50,657 bases of DNA from NCBI GenBank assembly GCA_002483085.1, contig DLHF01000039.1, positions 193-50,849 of the forward strand. The letters are read 5' to 3'. The notes beneath the pieces are model-generated. The model searched no databases. It saw nothing but the letters and a program-made list of their open reading frames with translations, and had not been told where the DNA came from. Shown piece after piece: positions 41,873 to 50,623 of this stretch (positions are counted from its first letter, which is position 1; each line of letters opens with the position of its first letter). Source of the DNA: Ignavibacteria bacterium UBA7675 (GTDB taxonomy: Bacteria > Bacteroidota > Ignavibacteria > Kapaibacteriales > UB7675). The position numbers and the translations under genes are program-made.

Positions 41873-43042
41873 ATGGAGGACGTTCTCACAAATAACGGCA
41901 TCGATTTTTCTCTTACCGATGAGCAGAAAGCCATACAGGAAGTAGCTCGTTCGTTTACGCAAAACGAAATAGCACCTGTAGCTTTGCATTTCGATGAAAC
42001 GCAGGACTTCCCGCACGACATTTTCCGCAAGCTCGGCGAACTCGGCTTCCTGGGGATTATGGTGCCGACTGAGCTCGACGGCTCTGGAATGGGCTATATG
42101 GAGTACGCTCTGATCGTGGAAGAGATTGCCAAAGGCTGCCCGTCTATCGCTCTCGGCGTAGCTGCACACAATGGCCTTTGCACCGGCCATATTCTCCGCT
42201 TTGGCAGCGAGGAACTGAAGCAAAAATATATCCCCGCTCTTGCCAAAGGCGAAGTACTCGGCGCGTGGGGGCTCACCGAACCAGGTGCAGGCTCTGATGC
42301 TGGTGGCACACAGACCACTGCTGTGCTCGACGGCGATCACTATATTCTCAATGGCTCGAAGAACTTTATCACTCATGGCAATGTAGGCAGCACGGCTGTC
42401 ATTATGGCTATGACAAATCGCGAAGCGGGATCGCGCGGTATATCGGCTTTTGTTGTCGATAAAAGCATGGAAGGATTCTATGCTACAAAAAAAGAAAACA
42501 AACTTGGCATGCGCTCCAGCGATACGGCAAGCCTTGTATTAGACAATGTGCGTGTTCCGAAAGGAAACCTTATTGGCAACGAAGGCGATGGCTTTATCCA
42601 AGCCTTGCAGATTCTCGACGGCGGACGTATATCTATCGCCGCCCTTTCGCTTGGCTTGGGCGAAGCAGCGCTTGCTCACAGTGTAAAATACACGCAGGAA
42701 CGCAACCAGTTCGGCAAACCTCTGTCTGCTATGCAAGGCATCCAGTTCAAGCTCGCTAAAATGTCGACCGAGATTGAAGCATCGCGCGCGCTTATCTACA
42801 AAGCTGCATGGATGCGCGACTGTGGTATGCCAATGGCATTAGAGGCATCCCATGCCAAACTGTTTGCAAGTGAAATGTGTGTGCGCGCCGCCGAAGAAGC
42901 AGTGCAAATTCACGGTGGCTATGGCTATACCAAAGATTATCCGGTGGAAAAACTGTATCGCGACGCAAAGCTGCTTACCATTGGCGAGGGAACGAGCGAA
43001 ATTCAGAAGATCGTTATCGCCCGCAATATCCTGGCTGATTAA
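41873..43042 (+). CDS. acyl-CoA dehydrogenase (second member)
   Basis: A 389-residue flavoenzyme with the same core as the one at 39266 but clearly diverged: WGLTEPGAGSDAGG, NFITHG, IQIHGGYGYTKDYPVEKLYRD and a TIGEGTSEIQKIVIAR end carrying the catalytic Glu. The insert AHNGLCTGHI near residue 100 resembles medium/short-chain or isovaleryl/glutaryl-type enzymes. AGGAG lies upstream of the ATG. Two such enzymes within 3 kb suggest beta-oxidation or amino-acid catabolism, with no other pathway genes adjacent. A strong terminator follows. Confidence 0.95.
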   Translation: MEDVLTNNGIDFSLTDEQKAIQEVARSFTQNEIAPVALHFDETQDFPHDIFRKLGELGFLGIMVPTELDGSGMGYMEYALIVEEIAKGCPSIALGVAAHNGLCTGHILRFGSEELKQKYIPALAKGEVLGAWGLTEPGAGSDAGGTQTTAVLDGDHYILNGSKNFITHGNVGSTAVIMAMTNREAGSRGISAFVVDKSMEGFYATKKENKLGMRSSDTASLVLDNVRVPKGNLIGNEGDGFIQALQILDGGRISIAALSLGLGEAALAHSVKYTQERNQFGKPLSAMQGIQFKLAKMSTEIEASRALIYKAAWMRDCGMPMALEASHAKLFASEMCVRAAEEAVQIHGGYGYTKDYPVEKLYRDAKLLTIGEGTSEIQKIVIARNILAD

Positions 43043-43064
43043 GCCCAACCGACCTGTAAAAAAT

Positions 43065-43098
43065 AACCCCCTGTCCCGACTCCGGAACAGGGGGTTTT
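43065..43098 (+). terminator. rho-independent terminator
   Basis: Stem AACCCCCTGT/ACAGGGGGTT (43065-43074 with 43087-43096), then TT. It ends the acyl-CoA dehydrogenase transcript; the A-rich left side might also serve the minus strand. Confidence 0.85.
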
Positions 43099-43110
43099 CA
43101 TTGTTATACA

Positions 43111-43201
43111 CGGGCTGCAATCGCGGTTGGGGTTGGAAAAACCACGAGACGGACGTGCAGCGCGGTGCGGAGACAGAAGTAAGGATAGAAACAGAAGCGA
43201 A
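43111..43201 (+). repeat. dispersed intergenic repeat, copy 6
   Basis: Core GCGCGGTGCGGAGAC at 43160-43174, identical to copy 1, preceded by ccacgagacggacgtgca and followed by aggatagaaacagaagcg. It begins 12 bases after the terminator of the acyl-CoA dehydrogenase gene. Confidence 0.65.
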
Positions 43202-43265
43202 CACATGATTTCATTTTCCTTGCTGGACTTGTAGACAAGTACAGGAGAGTTCCAGAATAAAAAAC

Positions 43266-43296
43266 AAACCCCTGCCTGACTTGCAGACAGGGGTTT
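43266..43296 (-). terminator. orphan hairpin, better as a minus-strand terminator
   Basis: Stem AAACCCCTG/CAGGGGTTT (43266-43274 with 43288-43296), with a T6-containing tract when read on the minus strand. purA already has its own terminator 370 bases upstream, so this one would serve an unannotated minus-strand transcript. Confidence 0.5.
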
Positions 43297-43663
43297 CCTG
43301 TATCGGCCTATGTTGTTGCGAGTGCTATTGCCTTCCTAAACAGGTGCACTCTGCTACGGAGCTACTTGTTTGCTGACTTCTTTGTACTGTAGTGTGGGGT
43401 AGCCTTATCAGGCAAATACAGTACCTCGGCGCGGAACATATAAGGGTAAACAACCGCTGACGAAAACGCATTATAAGGGAAAACCACTACCGCGAAAACA
43501 TTACCACGAACCTTCACCATGAACTTCAATTGTCAAAAAGCGCCGATGCTTGTTACAACAGGTATAATCGCGTATAGTTTACAGAACTGTAGCGTCAAGG
43601 TAAAAAAAAGACACATAGACGTCTTCCGACATTACGATTTCTTCACACAACGATTATCCAGTG
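43297..43663. other. gene-free region with a 33-bp imperfect repeat
   Basis: No credible ORF. TATAAGGG occurs at 43439-43446 and 43472-43479 in similar surroundings, a degenerate direct repeat of 33 bases. The region sits between a minus-strand orphan terminator and the purA terminator, so it could encode a small RNA, but no conserved RNA family is recognised. Confidence 0.35.
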
Positions 43664-43698
43664 CAAAAAAAATCCTGCTTCTGGGCAGAAACAGGATT
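43664..43698 (-). terminator. purA terminator
   Basis: On the minus strand a 12-bp stem (AATCCTGTTTCT with AGAAGCAGGATT, one wobble pair; plus coordinates 43687-43698 and 43671-43682) is followed by seven or more T. Confidence 0.85.
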
Positions 43699-43719
43699 AT
43701 AGAACGAATAATAGCGCTT

Positions 43720-45009
43720 CTATAGAGCGGGCAATGGGCCACGCACAATAGTGTCCTCTCTATCGGGGCTCAGCGAGATAATGGATATTTTTGTGCCTGT
43801 AAAATCCTCAATCCGGCGAATATACTGCTGCGCGGCTTCGGGCAATTCCTCGAACGTGCGAATACCGGCAAGAGAAGTCTTCCAGCCCGGCACAGTCTCG
43901 TACTCAAGCTCAAGATTTTCCAACGAAGCGCAATCAGCCGGAAAGGTACGGAGGCGTTTACCGTTGAGCACATAGCCCGTGCAAAGTCCGATTTCTCCAA
44001 AAGAATTCAGGACATCCATTTTCGTAAGAGCGATTTCAGTAATACCATTGACCATGACTGAATACTTCAGAGCCACCAAGTCGAGCCAGCCACAGCGACG
44101 CGGACGCCCAGTAGTAGCACCGAACTCAAAGCCTTCGGCGCGCAATTGTTCGCCGGTTGCATCGAGCAGCTCAGTTGGGAAGGGGCCATTGCCCACACGT
44201 GTGCAGTACGCCTTCACCACCCCGATAATACGGGAAATAGCCGTTGGCGGCACTCCCAATCCGGTACAAGCACCTCCGCTTGTAGGATTGGAACTGGTCA
44301 CAAAAGGATATGTACCGTGGTCCAGGTCGAGCAAAGCACCTTGGGCGCCTTCCATCAGGACAGTTTTACCGCTGGCAATAGCTTGGTTGAGAAACAGCGT
44401 TGTATCGGTGATATAGGGATCAATTCTGACATCAAACGACAGGTATTCGGCTTCGATCTCATCTGGATTCAGCTCTTCACTATCATATATTTTTTTCAGA
44501 ACGACGTTCTTTTCCTCAATATTTTGCCGAAGTTTCTCAGAGAAGAGCTTTCTATCGAGCAGGTCGACAATGCGTATACCCACGCGGTTGGCTTTGTCGA
44601 TATACGCGGGGCCGATACCGCGACCGGTTGTACCAATCGCCGCTGTGCTCTGCTTTTCGCGTGCAACATCTAACATTTTGTGATAGGGCATAATAAGGTG
44701 CGCTCTGTGGCTGATAAACAGGCGGCCTGCAATCGTAATGCCATTTTCTTCGAGCATGTGAATTTCTTCCAGCAGAGCTACTGGATCGATCACGACACCA
44801 TTGCCAATGACACATTGCACATCCGGCTGTAGGATACCGGAAGGAATAAGATGCAATACAGTTTTCTTGCCGTTAATCACAATCGTATGCCCGGCATTTG
44901 CCCCACCCTGATAGCGGGCGACAACATCTACCTTCTCACTAATGAGATCTACGATTTTACCTTTTCCTTCATCGCCCCATTGGGCTCCGACGACAATAGC
45001 AGCACTCAT
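43720..45009 (-). CDS. purA: adenylosuccinate synthetase
   Basis: A 429-residue cytoplasmic enzyme joining IMP and aspartate, with GTP, on the way to AMP. Signatures: GAQWGDEGKGKIVD (P-loop with the catalytic Asp and Lys), YQGGANAGHT with the catalytic His, GRGIGPAYIDK, and a C-terminal TGRPRRCGWLDL. Length is normal. The start codon lies only 8 bases after the T tract of an intrinsic terminator and no ribosome site can be placed in that gap, so initiation and expression control are unusual. The upstream neighbour on the same strand is a STAS gene; the enzyme has no functional tie to it. Confidence 0.97.
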   Translation of the reverse strand: MSAAIVVGAQWGDEGKGKIVDLISEKVDVVARYQGGANAGHTIVINGKKTVLHLIPSGILQPDVQCVIGNGVVIDPVALLEEIHMLEENGITIAGRLFISHRAHLIMPYHKMLDVAREKQSTAAIGTTGRGIGPAYIDKANRVGIRIVDLLDRKLFSEKLRQNIEEKNVVLKKIYDSEELNPDEIEAEYLSFDVRIDPYITDTTLFLNQAIASGKTVLMEGAQGALLDLDHGTYPFVTSSNPTSGGACTGLGVPPTAISRIIGVVKAYCTRVGNGPFPTELLDATGEQLRAEGFEFGATTGRPRRCGWLDLVALKYSVMVNGITEIALTKMDVLNSFGEIGLCTGYVLNGKRLRTFPADCASLENLELEYETVPGWKTSLAGIRTFEELPEAAQQYIRRIEDFTGTKISIISLSPDREDTIVRGPLPAL

Positions 45010-45016
45010 ATGAACA

Positions 45017-45052
45017 CAAAAAAATGGCTCTGCCGGATTATACAGCAGAGCC
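45017..45052 (-). terminator. terminator or attenuator immediately upstream of purA
   Basis: On the minus strand GGCTCTGC (plus 45045-45052) pairs with GCAGAGCC (45026-45033) over an 11-base loop, followed by A and seven T. It ends 8 bases before the purA ATG. It probably ends the secDF-STAS transcript, but its position allows attenuation of purA. Confidence 0.75.
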
Positions 45053-45073
45053 GATGACAGAACATATATTCAT

Positions 45074-45415
45074 CTACTGACAGGAGCGAACGGCTTCTTC
45101 AACCGAGGGGTAGGACTCAAAGACTGTATTCAGCCTCGTAATACGCAACAGGTCGAGGACTTTCTCTGGTACATTTGCGAGTTTTACAGCTCCTTGCACC
45201 CTACGCATAGCTGTAAGACCTCCCACTAGCATACCTAAGCCGGAGCTATTCATCAGCTCCACCTGCCCCAAATCGGCAATGACCCACCGCACATTTTTCC
45301 CTGCCAGCTCGCCGAGCTTTGTAGAAAATTCAACTGCCTGAGGACCTCCGAACACATGCTTCTCAAAAGAAACAACTGCGATACTGTCGGAATCGGGCTG
45401 TACAGTGCACTGCAT
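45074..45415 (-). CDS. STAS-domain protein (anti-sigma factor antagonist type)
   Basis: A 113-residue single STAS domain. The phospho-acceptor region reads VELMNSSGLGMLVG, with the Ser in the family position (DSSGLG in SpoIIAA). It most likely binds a serine-kinase anti-sigma factor in a partner-switching pathway. No kinase or sigma gene is in the window. It lies 36 bases after secF on the same strand and may be cotranscribed, then terminated before purA. Confidence 0.88.
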   Translation of the reverse strand: MQCTVQPDSDSIAVVSFEKHVFGGPQAVEFSTKLGELAGKNVRWVIADLGQVELMNSSGLGMLVGGLTAMRRVQGAVKLANVPEKVLDLLRITRLNTVFESYPSVEEAVRSCQ

Positions 45416-45451
45416 GCTTCACTCACCAAAGTTCAGGAATAGCCGCGATAA

Positions 45452-46429
45452 TCAGACGGTCTTTACACCAGCTTTTGCTTTAGGTGCTGCTGAAGACGCC
45501 ACGGCATGGACATTGACTTTTTTCACTTTCTCAAGATACCAGATCACAAACGAGCTAGCGATATAGATTGACGAGTAGGCACCGGTCACGATACCGACGA
45601 GCATTGCAAAAGCAAAGCCAGCGAGCACTTCGCCACCGAAGAGCACCATTGTGAGAAGCACCATCACCACTGTAAGAACGGTGTTAATGGTCCGGCTCAG
45701 TGTTTCGTTGATACTCAGGTTCATCAGCGGTATCAAGGGCATATTCTTGTGAACTTCGCGATTTTCGCGAATACGGTCGAAAATAATCACCGTATCGTTG
45801 ATCGAGAAACCGATAACTGTAAGAAACGCCGCAATCATGTTCTGGTTGATCTCAAGATTGAGAATGCCGAGTTTGTGAAATATCACCACAGCGGCAAAAG
45901 CAACGAGAACGTCGTGAACAAGAGCGATAATAGCACCGAGACCATAGATAAACTCAAATCGCAGAGCCACATAGATCAGGATAGCGATAATCGACAAGAT
46001 CACAGCGATAAAAGCCTGCTGGCGCAACTCAGCACCGACCTTTGGGCCGATTTTTTCGCTTTTGAGCAGTTTGATAGTTTCGCTGGGAAACGCATCTTTC
46101 AGTGTGCTCATCAGTGCATCTGTAACATTACTGTCCTTCTGCACCGTGGGGGAATCGGCTACACGGATAAGGTACTGATTTGCCTCGCCATAAGACTTAA
46201 TCTCACTACCTTGATAGCCCGATTTTTCCAGCGCACTTCGCACTGCTGCGGTCTCTGTCGTCTGGCTGAATTCCACAGCTACTTCATTGCCGCCTTCAAA
46301 GTCGATACCGTAATCGATACCGGCTACAGTCGCTGCTACTAGACCCGCAACTGTTACTACAATCGAGAGAATGAAAAACTTCGTTCTCTGCCCGATAAAG
46401 TCAATATTTGTATTGCGAAAGAATTCCAT
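45452..46429 (-). CDS. secF: protein translocase subunit SecF
   Basis: A 325-residue inner-membrane protein with six predicted hydrophobic segments. Signatures: DYGIDFEGGNEVAVEF after the first membrane helix, LRFEFIYGLGAIIALVHDVLVA, and NDTVIIFDRIREN. SecDF uses the proton gradient to help pull proteins through SecYEG. The gene begins 18 bases after secD and has the usual size. The C-terminus is Ala/Lys-rich. Confidence 0.96.
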   Translation of the reverse strand: MEFFRNTNIDFIGQRTKFFILSIVVTVAGLVAATVAGIDYGIDFEGGNEVAVEFSQTTETAAVRSALEKSGYQGSEIKSYGEANQYLIRVADSPTVQKDSNVTDALMSTLKDAFPSETIKLLKSEKIGPKVGAELRQQAFIAVILSIIAILIYVALRFEFIYGLGAIIALVHDVLVAFAAVVIFHKLGILNLEINQNMIAAFLTVIGFSINDTVIIFDRIRENREVHKNMPLIPLMNLSINETLSRTINTVLTVVMVLLTMVLFGGEVLAGFAFAMLVGIVTGAYSSIYIASSFVIWYLEKVKKVNVHAVASSAAPKAKAGVKTV

Positions 46430-46447
46430 TGCAGTTCAGTCTCCAGA

Positions 46448-48556
46448 TCAGGATTGAGCGTTGTAGGATGGTTGGCCAAAGTTAATATGCTGTGCACCAC
46501 GCGCAATCATCAAATTGAAGACAGCACGGGTAATCAGAATGGCCGTGAAAAGCGTCATCACAATACCAATCATCAGCGTTACGGCAAAGCCCTGTACGGG
46601 ACCGGTACCGAAGTAGAACAAAATAACACCGGTAATAAATGTCGTGATGTTCGAGTCGAGAATAGCGGTAAGAGCCTTGCTATAGCCTTCGTCGACCGCA
46701 GCTTTCAGGCTCCGTCCCCTGCGCATTTCCTCGCGGATACGCTCAAAGATCAGAATATTTGCATCCACCGCCATACCAATGGTCAGGATAAGACCACCGA
46801 TACCGGGAAGCGTAAGCGTACCACCAAAGCCCGACAGCAGCGCCACGAGACAGATCACGTTGACAAGCACTGCCAAGTCTGCAATCAAACCACCGGTAGA
46901 GTAGTACAACAGCATAAACAGCACCACAAGTGCAAACGCTGCAGCACTGGCTGTAAGCCCAGTCTGTATCTGGTCGGAACCAAGCGAAGGCCCAACAACG
47001 CGCTCTTCAATAATCTGTACAGGTGCTTTCAGAGCGCCAGCTTTCAGCACGATGGCCAGAAGGCGCGCTTCGTCAATATTTCTGCTGCCAGTAATCTGCG
47101 AGCTACCACCGGAAATACGATTCTGCACTGTAGGAGCCGAGTACACGCGCTCATCGAGAACAATTGCAACGCGTTTTTTAATGTTGCTACCTGTAATCCG
47201 TGCCCAGCGCTCCGAACCTTCGGCATTCATATTCATGATTACCATAGGCTGGTTGCTCGTGGGATCGAAGGTGCTAATAGCATCAGTCAGGACATCGCCT
47301 GTGAGCTCCGGTTCGCTCTTCAGAGCAAACATCTCATAGGTGCCACGGGCATTATTGTTGTTCTTATTCTTGTTGCTGCTGCTTTCCATTGTTTTTGCAG
47401 CAAGAGCAATCTGATAGTCCGAAGAAAGCAGACGGCGAATAGCCGGGTCTTTCATGTAGGATTCAAATTTCTTTACATTGTCGCTGTGGATATAAAATGA
47501 ATACTCTCCTTCGGGAAACTGCTTGGAGACATAGGGTACTTGCTGGCTCTGTCCACCCTCGATGTAGTATGTAGCAAAGAGTGTAGTAAAAGCGTGATCT
47601 TCCTGATAGCGACGGCTAGCTTCTTCTTTCGACAGTCCTGCATACGGATCGGTAGTGTCAGATTTTGCTGCGGCTACTGCTGCGGAATCCTGCTTGGTCG
47701 AGTCGGCGGTAGCTACGGCTGTAGAATCCTTTTTCACGGAGTCGGCAGCAGCTACGGCTGTGGAATCAGTTTTCATGGTATCAACTGCGGCTACTGCGGC
47801 AGTATCTACCGGCTGCCCTTTGCGGCGCTTTACTAAGTAGTCGTCAATAGCACGGAAGGAGCGCACCACTTCGGCGTTGTTACGCACGAGCTTGAACTCA
47901 AGGCGCGCCGACGTTTGCAGAAGCTGGCGAATCTCGCCTTCATCGCTTACACCCGGAAGTTCGAGCACAATACGGCGATTACCCTGTTTCTGAATCGTCG
48001 GTTCGGTAAGGCCGAACTTGTCGATACGCTGGCGAATAACTTCTTGCGCTTGGTCGACAGCTTCATTGACATTTGCTGATAGTTTGTCTATTACCGCTTG
48101 CTCGGTAAGGTTACGCACATCGCCTATTTCAAAATAGGAAAGCAGTGTACGGCCTTTGGGACGAGCAGTCTTATCAAAATTTCTGAGGAATACGTCAAGG
48201 ACGGGTTCATCGGTGTTAGCGGTCTGCTGGCGTGTTGCTTCAAGAACTTCCTCGAATATTTCGTCGCGGGCGTCTTTTTGTGACGACTCTTGCAGGAGTT
48301 TTAGCACATCTACTTCGAGCGTTACGTACATACCGCCACGAAGATCGAGACCAAGTTTCAGACGGCTTGTGCGCGCACTGCGAAGATCTTCGCCATTAGC
48401 GGCATCCCACCGTGCAAGAGCGGTGCTGTCCTTGGATTGTTTAATAGATTCACGCTCACTCTCCATCTGCCAGGCGTGAAAGGTGGGCCATAGTGCCCAA
48501 CCTGCAATGATAAGCGGCACGATGATCAGGAGGTACTTGCTGATGTTGCCTTTCAA
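46448..48556 (-). CDS. secD: protein translocase subunit SecD
   Basis: A 702-residue protein if the TTG at 48556 is the start. This codon follows CGGAG by 6 bases and gives MKGNISKYLLII, whereas the longer frame (from 48589) adds 11 residues before the membrane helix. Features: first membrane segment ~7-25, KLGLDLRGGMYVTLEV, a long periplasmic region, and a C-terminal RND-like set of five helices with SSQITGS, GMAVDANILIFERIREE and GVILFYFGTGPVQGFA. Four 13-residue Ala/Ser/Asp/Lys repeats sit in the periplasmic part (~251-302). It heads the secD-secF-STAS operon. Confidence 0.95.
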   Translation of the reverse strand: MKGNISKYLLIIVPLIIAGWALWPTFHAWQMESERESIKQSKDSTALARWDAANGEDLRSARTSRLKLGLDLRGGMYVTLEVDVLKLLQESSQKDARDEIFEEVLEATRQQTANTDEPVLDVFLRNFDKTARPKGRTLLSYFEIGDVRNLTEQAVIDKLSANVNEAVDQAQEVIRQRIDKFGLTEPTIQKQGNRRIVLELPGVSDEGEIRQLLQTSARLEFKLVRNNAEVVRSFRAIDDYLVKRRKGQPVDTAAVAAVDTMKTDSTAVAAADSVKKDSTAVATADSTKQDSAAVAAAKSDTTDPYAGLSKEEASRRYQEDHAFTTLFATYYIEGGQSQQVPYVSKQFPEGEYSFYIHSDNVKKFESYMKDPAIRRLLSSDYQIALAAKTMESSSNKNKNNNNARGTYEMFALKSEPELTGDVLTDAISTFDPTSNQPMVIMNMNAEGSERWARITGSNIKKRVAIVLDERVYSAPTVQNRISGGSSQITGSRNIDEARLLAIVLKAGALKAPVQIIEERVVGPSLGSDQIQTGLTASAAAFALVVLFMLLYYSTGGLIADLAVLVNVICLVALLSGFGGTLTLPGIGGLILTIGMAVDANILIFERIREEMRRGRSLKAAVDEGYSKALTAILDSNITTFITGVILFYFGTGPVQGFAVTLMIGIVMTLFTAILITRAVFNLMIARGAQHINFGQPSYNAQS
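47651..47806 (-). repeat. 4 x 39-bp tandem repeat inside secD
   Basis: Four in-frame units of 39 bases encode 13-residue units of the form DSTAVAAADSVKK, with the same period at DNA and protein level. Units 2 and 3 are closest (DSTAVAAADSVKK, DSTAVATADSTKQ). This is a low-complexity linker not found in standard SecD sequences. Confidence 0.8.
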
Positions 48557-48611
48557 GGGTAGCTCCGAAAAATATTCACTTGGATACAATTAGTCATAGA
48601 GAACAGAACTG

Positions 48612-48643
48612 CAAATTTAGCAGGGCACACTATCAAAGTCAAA
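48612..48643 (-). promoter_or_regulatory. Bacteroidetes-type promoter for secD
   Basis: On the minus strand TTTG (48643-48640) and TAAATTTG (48619-48612) are separated by 20 bases, both exact matches. The transcript would start about 50 bases before the TTG start at 48556. Confidence 0.65.
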
Positions 48644-48772
48644 AAAAGTTTTTCCGCGTACCCCACAATGAGAAAAACGCAAGGCCGTTATCCGTAGAAT
48701 GAGTAATTTAACCAGTTTACAGTTGCAACCGGTCTCTTTTCCCGGTTTTTCTCTGGGTATCGGCACGGATTT

Positions 48773-49270
48773 ATGAGCACATCTGCACAGGTTTCTCCGC
48801 AACAACGCGCTGTTCGCACTATTACGCAAAATCGCAAGGCGCGCCATGATTACCATATTATTGATACTGTCGAGGCAGGTATTGCATTAGTAGGTACAGA
48901 GGTCAAATCCCTCCGTGAAGGCAAATGTAATCTACAAGACAGCTTCGCCTATTTCCAAGCTCAGAGCGATAGCACGACGCCTGAGCTCTGGGTGTCGGGT
49001 GTGCATATTAGCCCGTATTCTCACGGCAATATCCAAAATCACGAGCCCACGCGCCTACGCAAGCTGCTTCTGCACAAGAACCAGTTGATAAAGCTCGAAC
49101 ACCGCGTAAAGGAGAAGGGTGTAACACTGATACCGCTCTCGCTCTACTTCTCCGGGCCGTATGTAAAGATCGAAATCGGGCTGGCACAGGGCAAGCGAAA
49201 ATACGACAAACGCCAGGATATCAAAGAACGCGAAATAAAGCGCAGCTTGCAGCGCGGTGGCGACGACTGA
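48773..49270 (+). CDS. smpB: SsrA-binding protein SmpB
   Basis: A 165-residue RNA-binding protein that delivers tmRNA to stalled ribosomes. Signatures: NRKARHDYHIIDTVEAGIAL, GTEVKSLREGKCNLQDSFA, SPYSHGNIQNHEPTRLRKLL and a basic C-terminal tail (KYDKRQDIKEREIKRSLQRG). No tmRNA gene is in the window. The ATG has a weak upstream site. It is divergent from secD across about 216 bases. Confidence 0.96.
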   Translation: MSTSAQVSPQQRAVRTITQNRKARHDYHIIDTVEAGIALVGTEVKSLREGKCNLQDSFAYFQAQSDSTTPELWVSGVHISPYSHGNIQNHEPTRLRKLLLHKNQLIKLEHRVKEKGVTLIPLSLYFSGPYVKIEIGLAQGKRKYDKRQDIKEREIKRSLQRGGDD

Positions 49271-49387
49271 CAATCCCGTTCTATTATTACAGTAACTTAT
49301 TATAGTAAGGATGTTGCCGAGAGCGTAGTTTTGCAGCAGCTCTGAAGCGATAAATCCCTACTGCTGAACCATAACCGACAGAATGCT

Positions 49388-50623
49388 ATGTCTTTTCCTT
49401 TGCTGAACGAACAGATGGACGTGATCCGCTCTGGTGCCGTCGAGGTACTTCCAGAGGGCGAAATTGTACAGAAAATAGAACGCTCCATCCGCACGAATAA
49501 ACCTCTTAATATAAAGTTGGGCTGCGATCCTAGCCGCCCCGATTTGCATATAGGCCATGCCGTGGTGCTGCACAAGCTGCGGCAGTTCCAAGATCTCGGC
49601 CATCAAGCCATTCTTATCGTCGGCGATTTTACGGCAATGATCGGCGATCCTACCGGGCGCTCTAAAACCCGCCCAGCTCTCACGCTGGAGGAAACCCGCG
49701 AAAACGGACAAACCTATTTTAACCAGGCTACGCGTGTACTGGCGTCGAAACGCGTGAAAATGGTGTATAATTCGGACTGGCTCGCCCGCATGAACTTCCA
49801 AGAAGTAATCGCGCTGGCCGCCCGCTATACCGTGTCGCAAATGCTCGAACGCGAGGATTTCCACCAGCGCTTTAACCGCGAAGAGCCAATCAGCCTGCAC
49901 GAGTTCCTGTACCCACTAGCCCAAGCTATGGACTCTGTATTTGTGGAGTCGGACATCGAGCTCGGCGGCACCGATCAGAAGTTTAATTTGTTGGTAGGCC
50001 GGGAAATTCAGCGACAGTATAATATGGAACCCCAGGGCGTTATCACAACGCCGCTGCTCGAAGGCACCGATGGTGTGGAGAAAATGAGTAAGTCGCTCGG
50101 CAATTATATCGGGCTGAACGATATCCCCCGCGATATGTTCGGCAAGACAATGTCGATACCCGACAAGCTCATCGCCCGCTACTTCCGCTATGGAGCATGG
50201 GCCGCTGAAGACGATATCCGCGCTATGGAGCAGGGTCTGGCCGATGGCTCCGTGCACCCACGCGATGCAAAAGTAAAAACTGCAATGAGCATTGTAGAGC
50301 GCTACTACGGCGAGCGAGCCGCCCAGCAGTCGCTCGAAGAGTTCGAACGCATCTTTGTGAAAAAAGATATTCCCGACGAGATCGAAAACATGACAATCGA
50401 GTACAGCGATACATCCGTGCCTGTAATCGATGTGCTGATGCTCACCCAGCTTACAGCTTCCAAGGGCGAAGCACGCAGGTTGATACAGCAGGGCGGTGTG
50501 TATGTAAATGGTACCCGCGTGGAAGATATTGCTACAGTCGTTGACCTTGCACAAGAAATGTTGTTTAAAGTGGGTCGCCGTCGCTTCCTGAATGTGCGCG
50601 CCGAGCTCAAAGCCGCCGAATGA
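49388..50623 (+). CDS. tyrS: tyrosyl-tRNA synthetase
   Basis: A 411-residue class I synthetase. HIGH is exact at 54-57 (PDLHIGHAVVL), KMSKS at 232-236 (VEKMSKSLGN), and an S4 RNA-binding domain is at the C-terminus (SKGEARRLIQQGGVYVNGTRV). The HIGH context and the GVEKMSKS loop match the second bacterial TyrRS subfamily (TyrZ/TyrRS2-type). A TAGTTTTG box at 49326-49333 could be a -7 element, but no matching -33 box is seen. The gene ends 34 bases before the right edge. Confidence 0.95.
   Translation: MSFPLLNEQMDVIRSGAVEVLPEGEIVQKIERSIRTNKPLNIKLGCDPSRPDLHIGHAVVLHKLRQFQDLGHQAILIVGDFTAMIGDPTGRSKTRPALTLEETRENGQTYFNQATRVLASKRVKMVYNSDWLARMNFQEVIALAARYTVSQMLEREDFHQRFNREEPISLHEFLYPLAQAMDSVFVESDIELGGTDQKFNLLVGREIQRQYNMEPQGVITTPLLEGTDGVEKMSKSLGNYIGLNDIPRDMFGKTMSIPDKLIARYFRYGAWAAEDDIRAMEQGLADGSVHPRDAKVKTAMSIVERYYGERAAQQSLEEFERIFVKKDIPDEIENMTIEYSDTSVPVIDVLMLTQLTASKGEARRLIQQGGVYVNGTRVEDIATVVDLAQEMLFKVGRRRFLNVRAELKAAE

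Noticed and set aside
43519..43725. 68-residue plus-strand ORF near the purA terminator
   Set aside because: It runs through the purA terminator and stop codon, has no ribosome site and no recognisable feature.
46454..47500. 348-residue plus-strand ORF antisense to secD
   Set aside because: Low-complexity, His/Gln/Asn-rich translation opposite conserved SecD motifs; no ribosome site.
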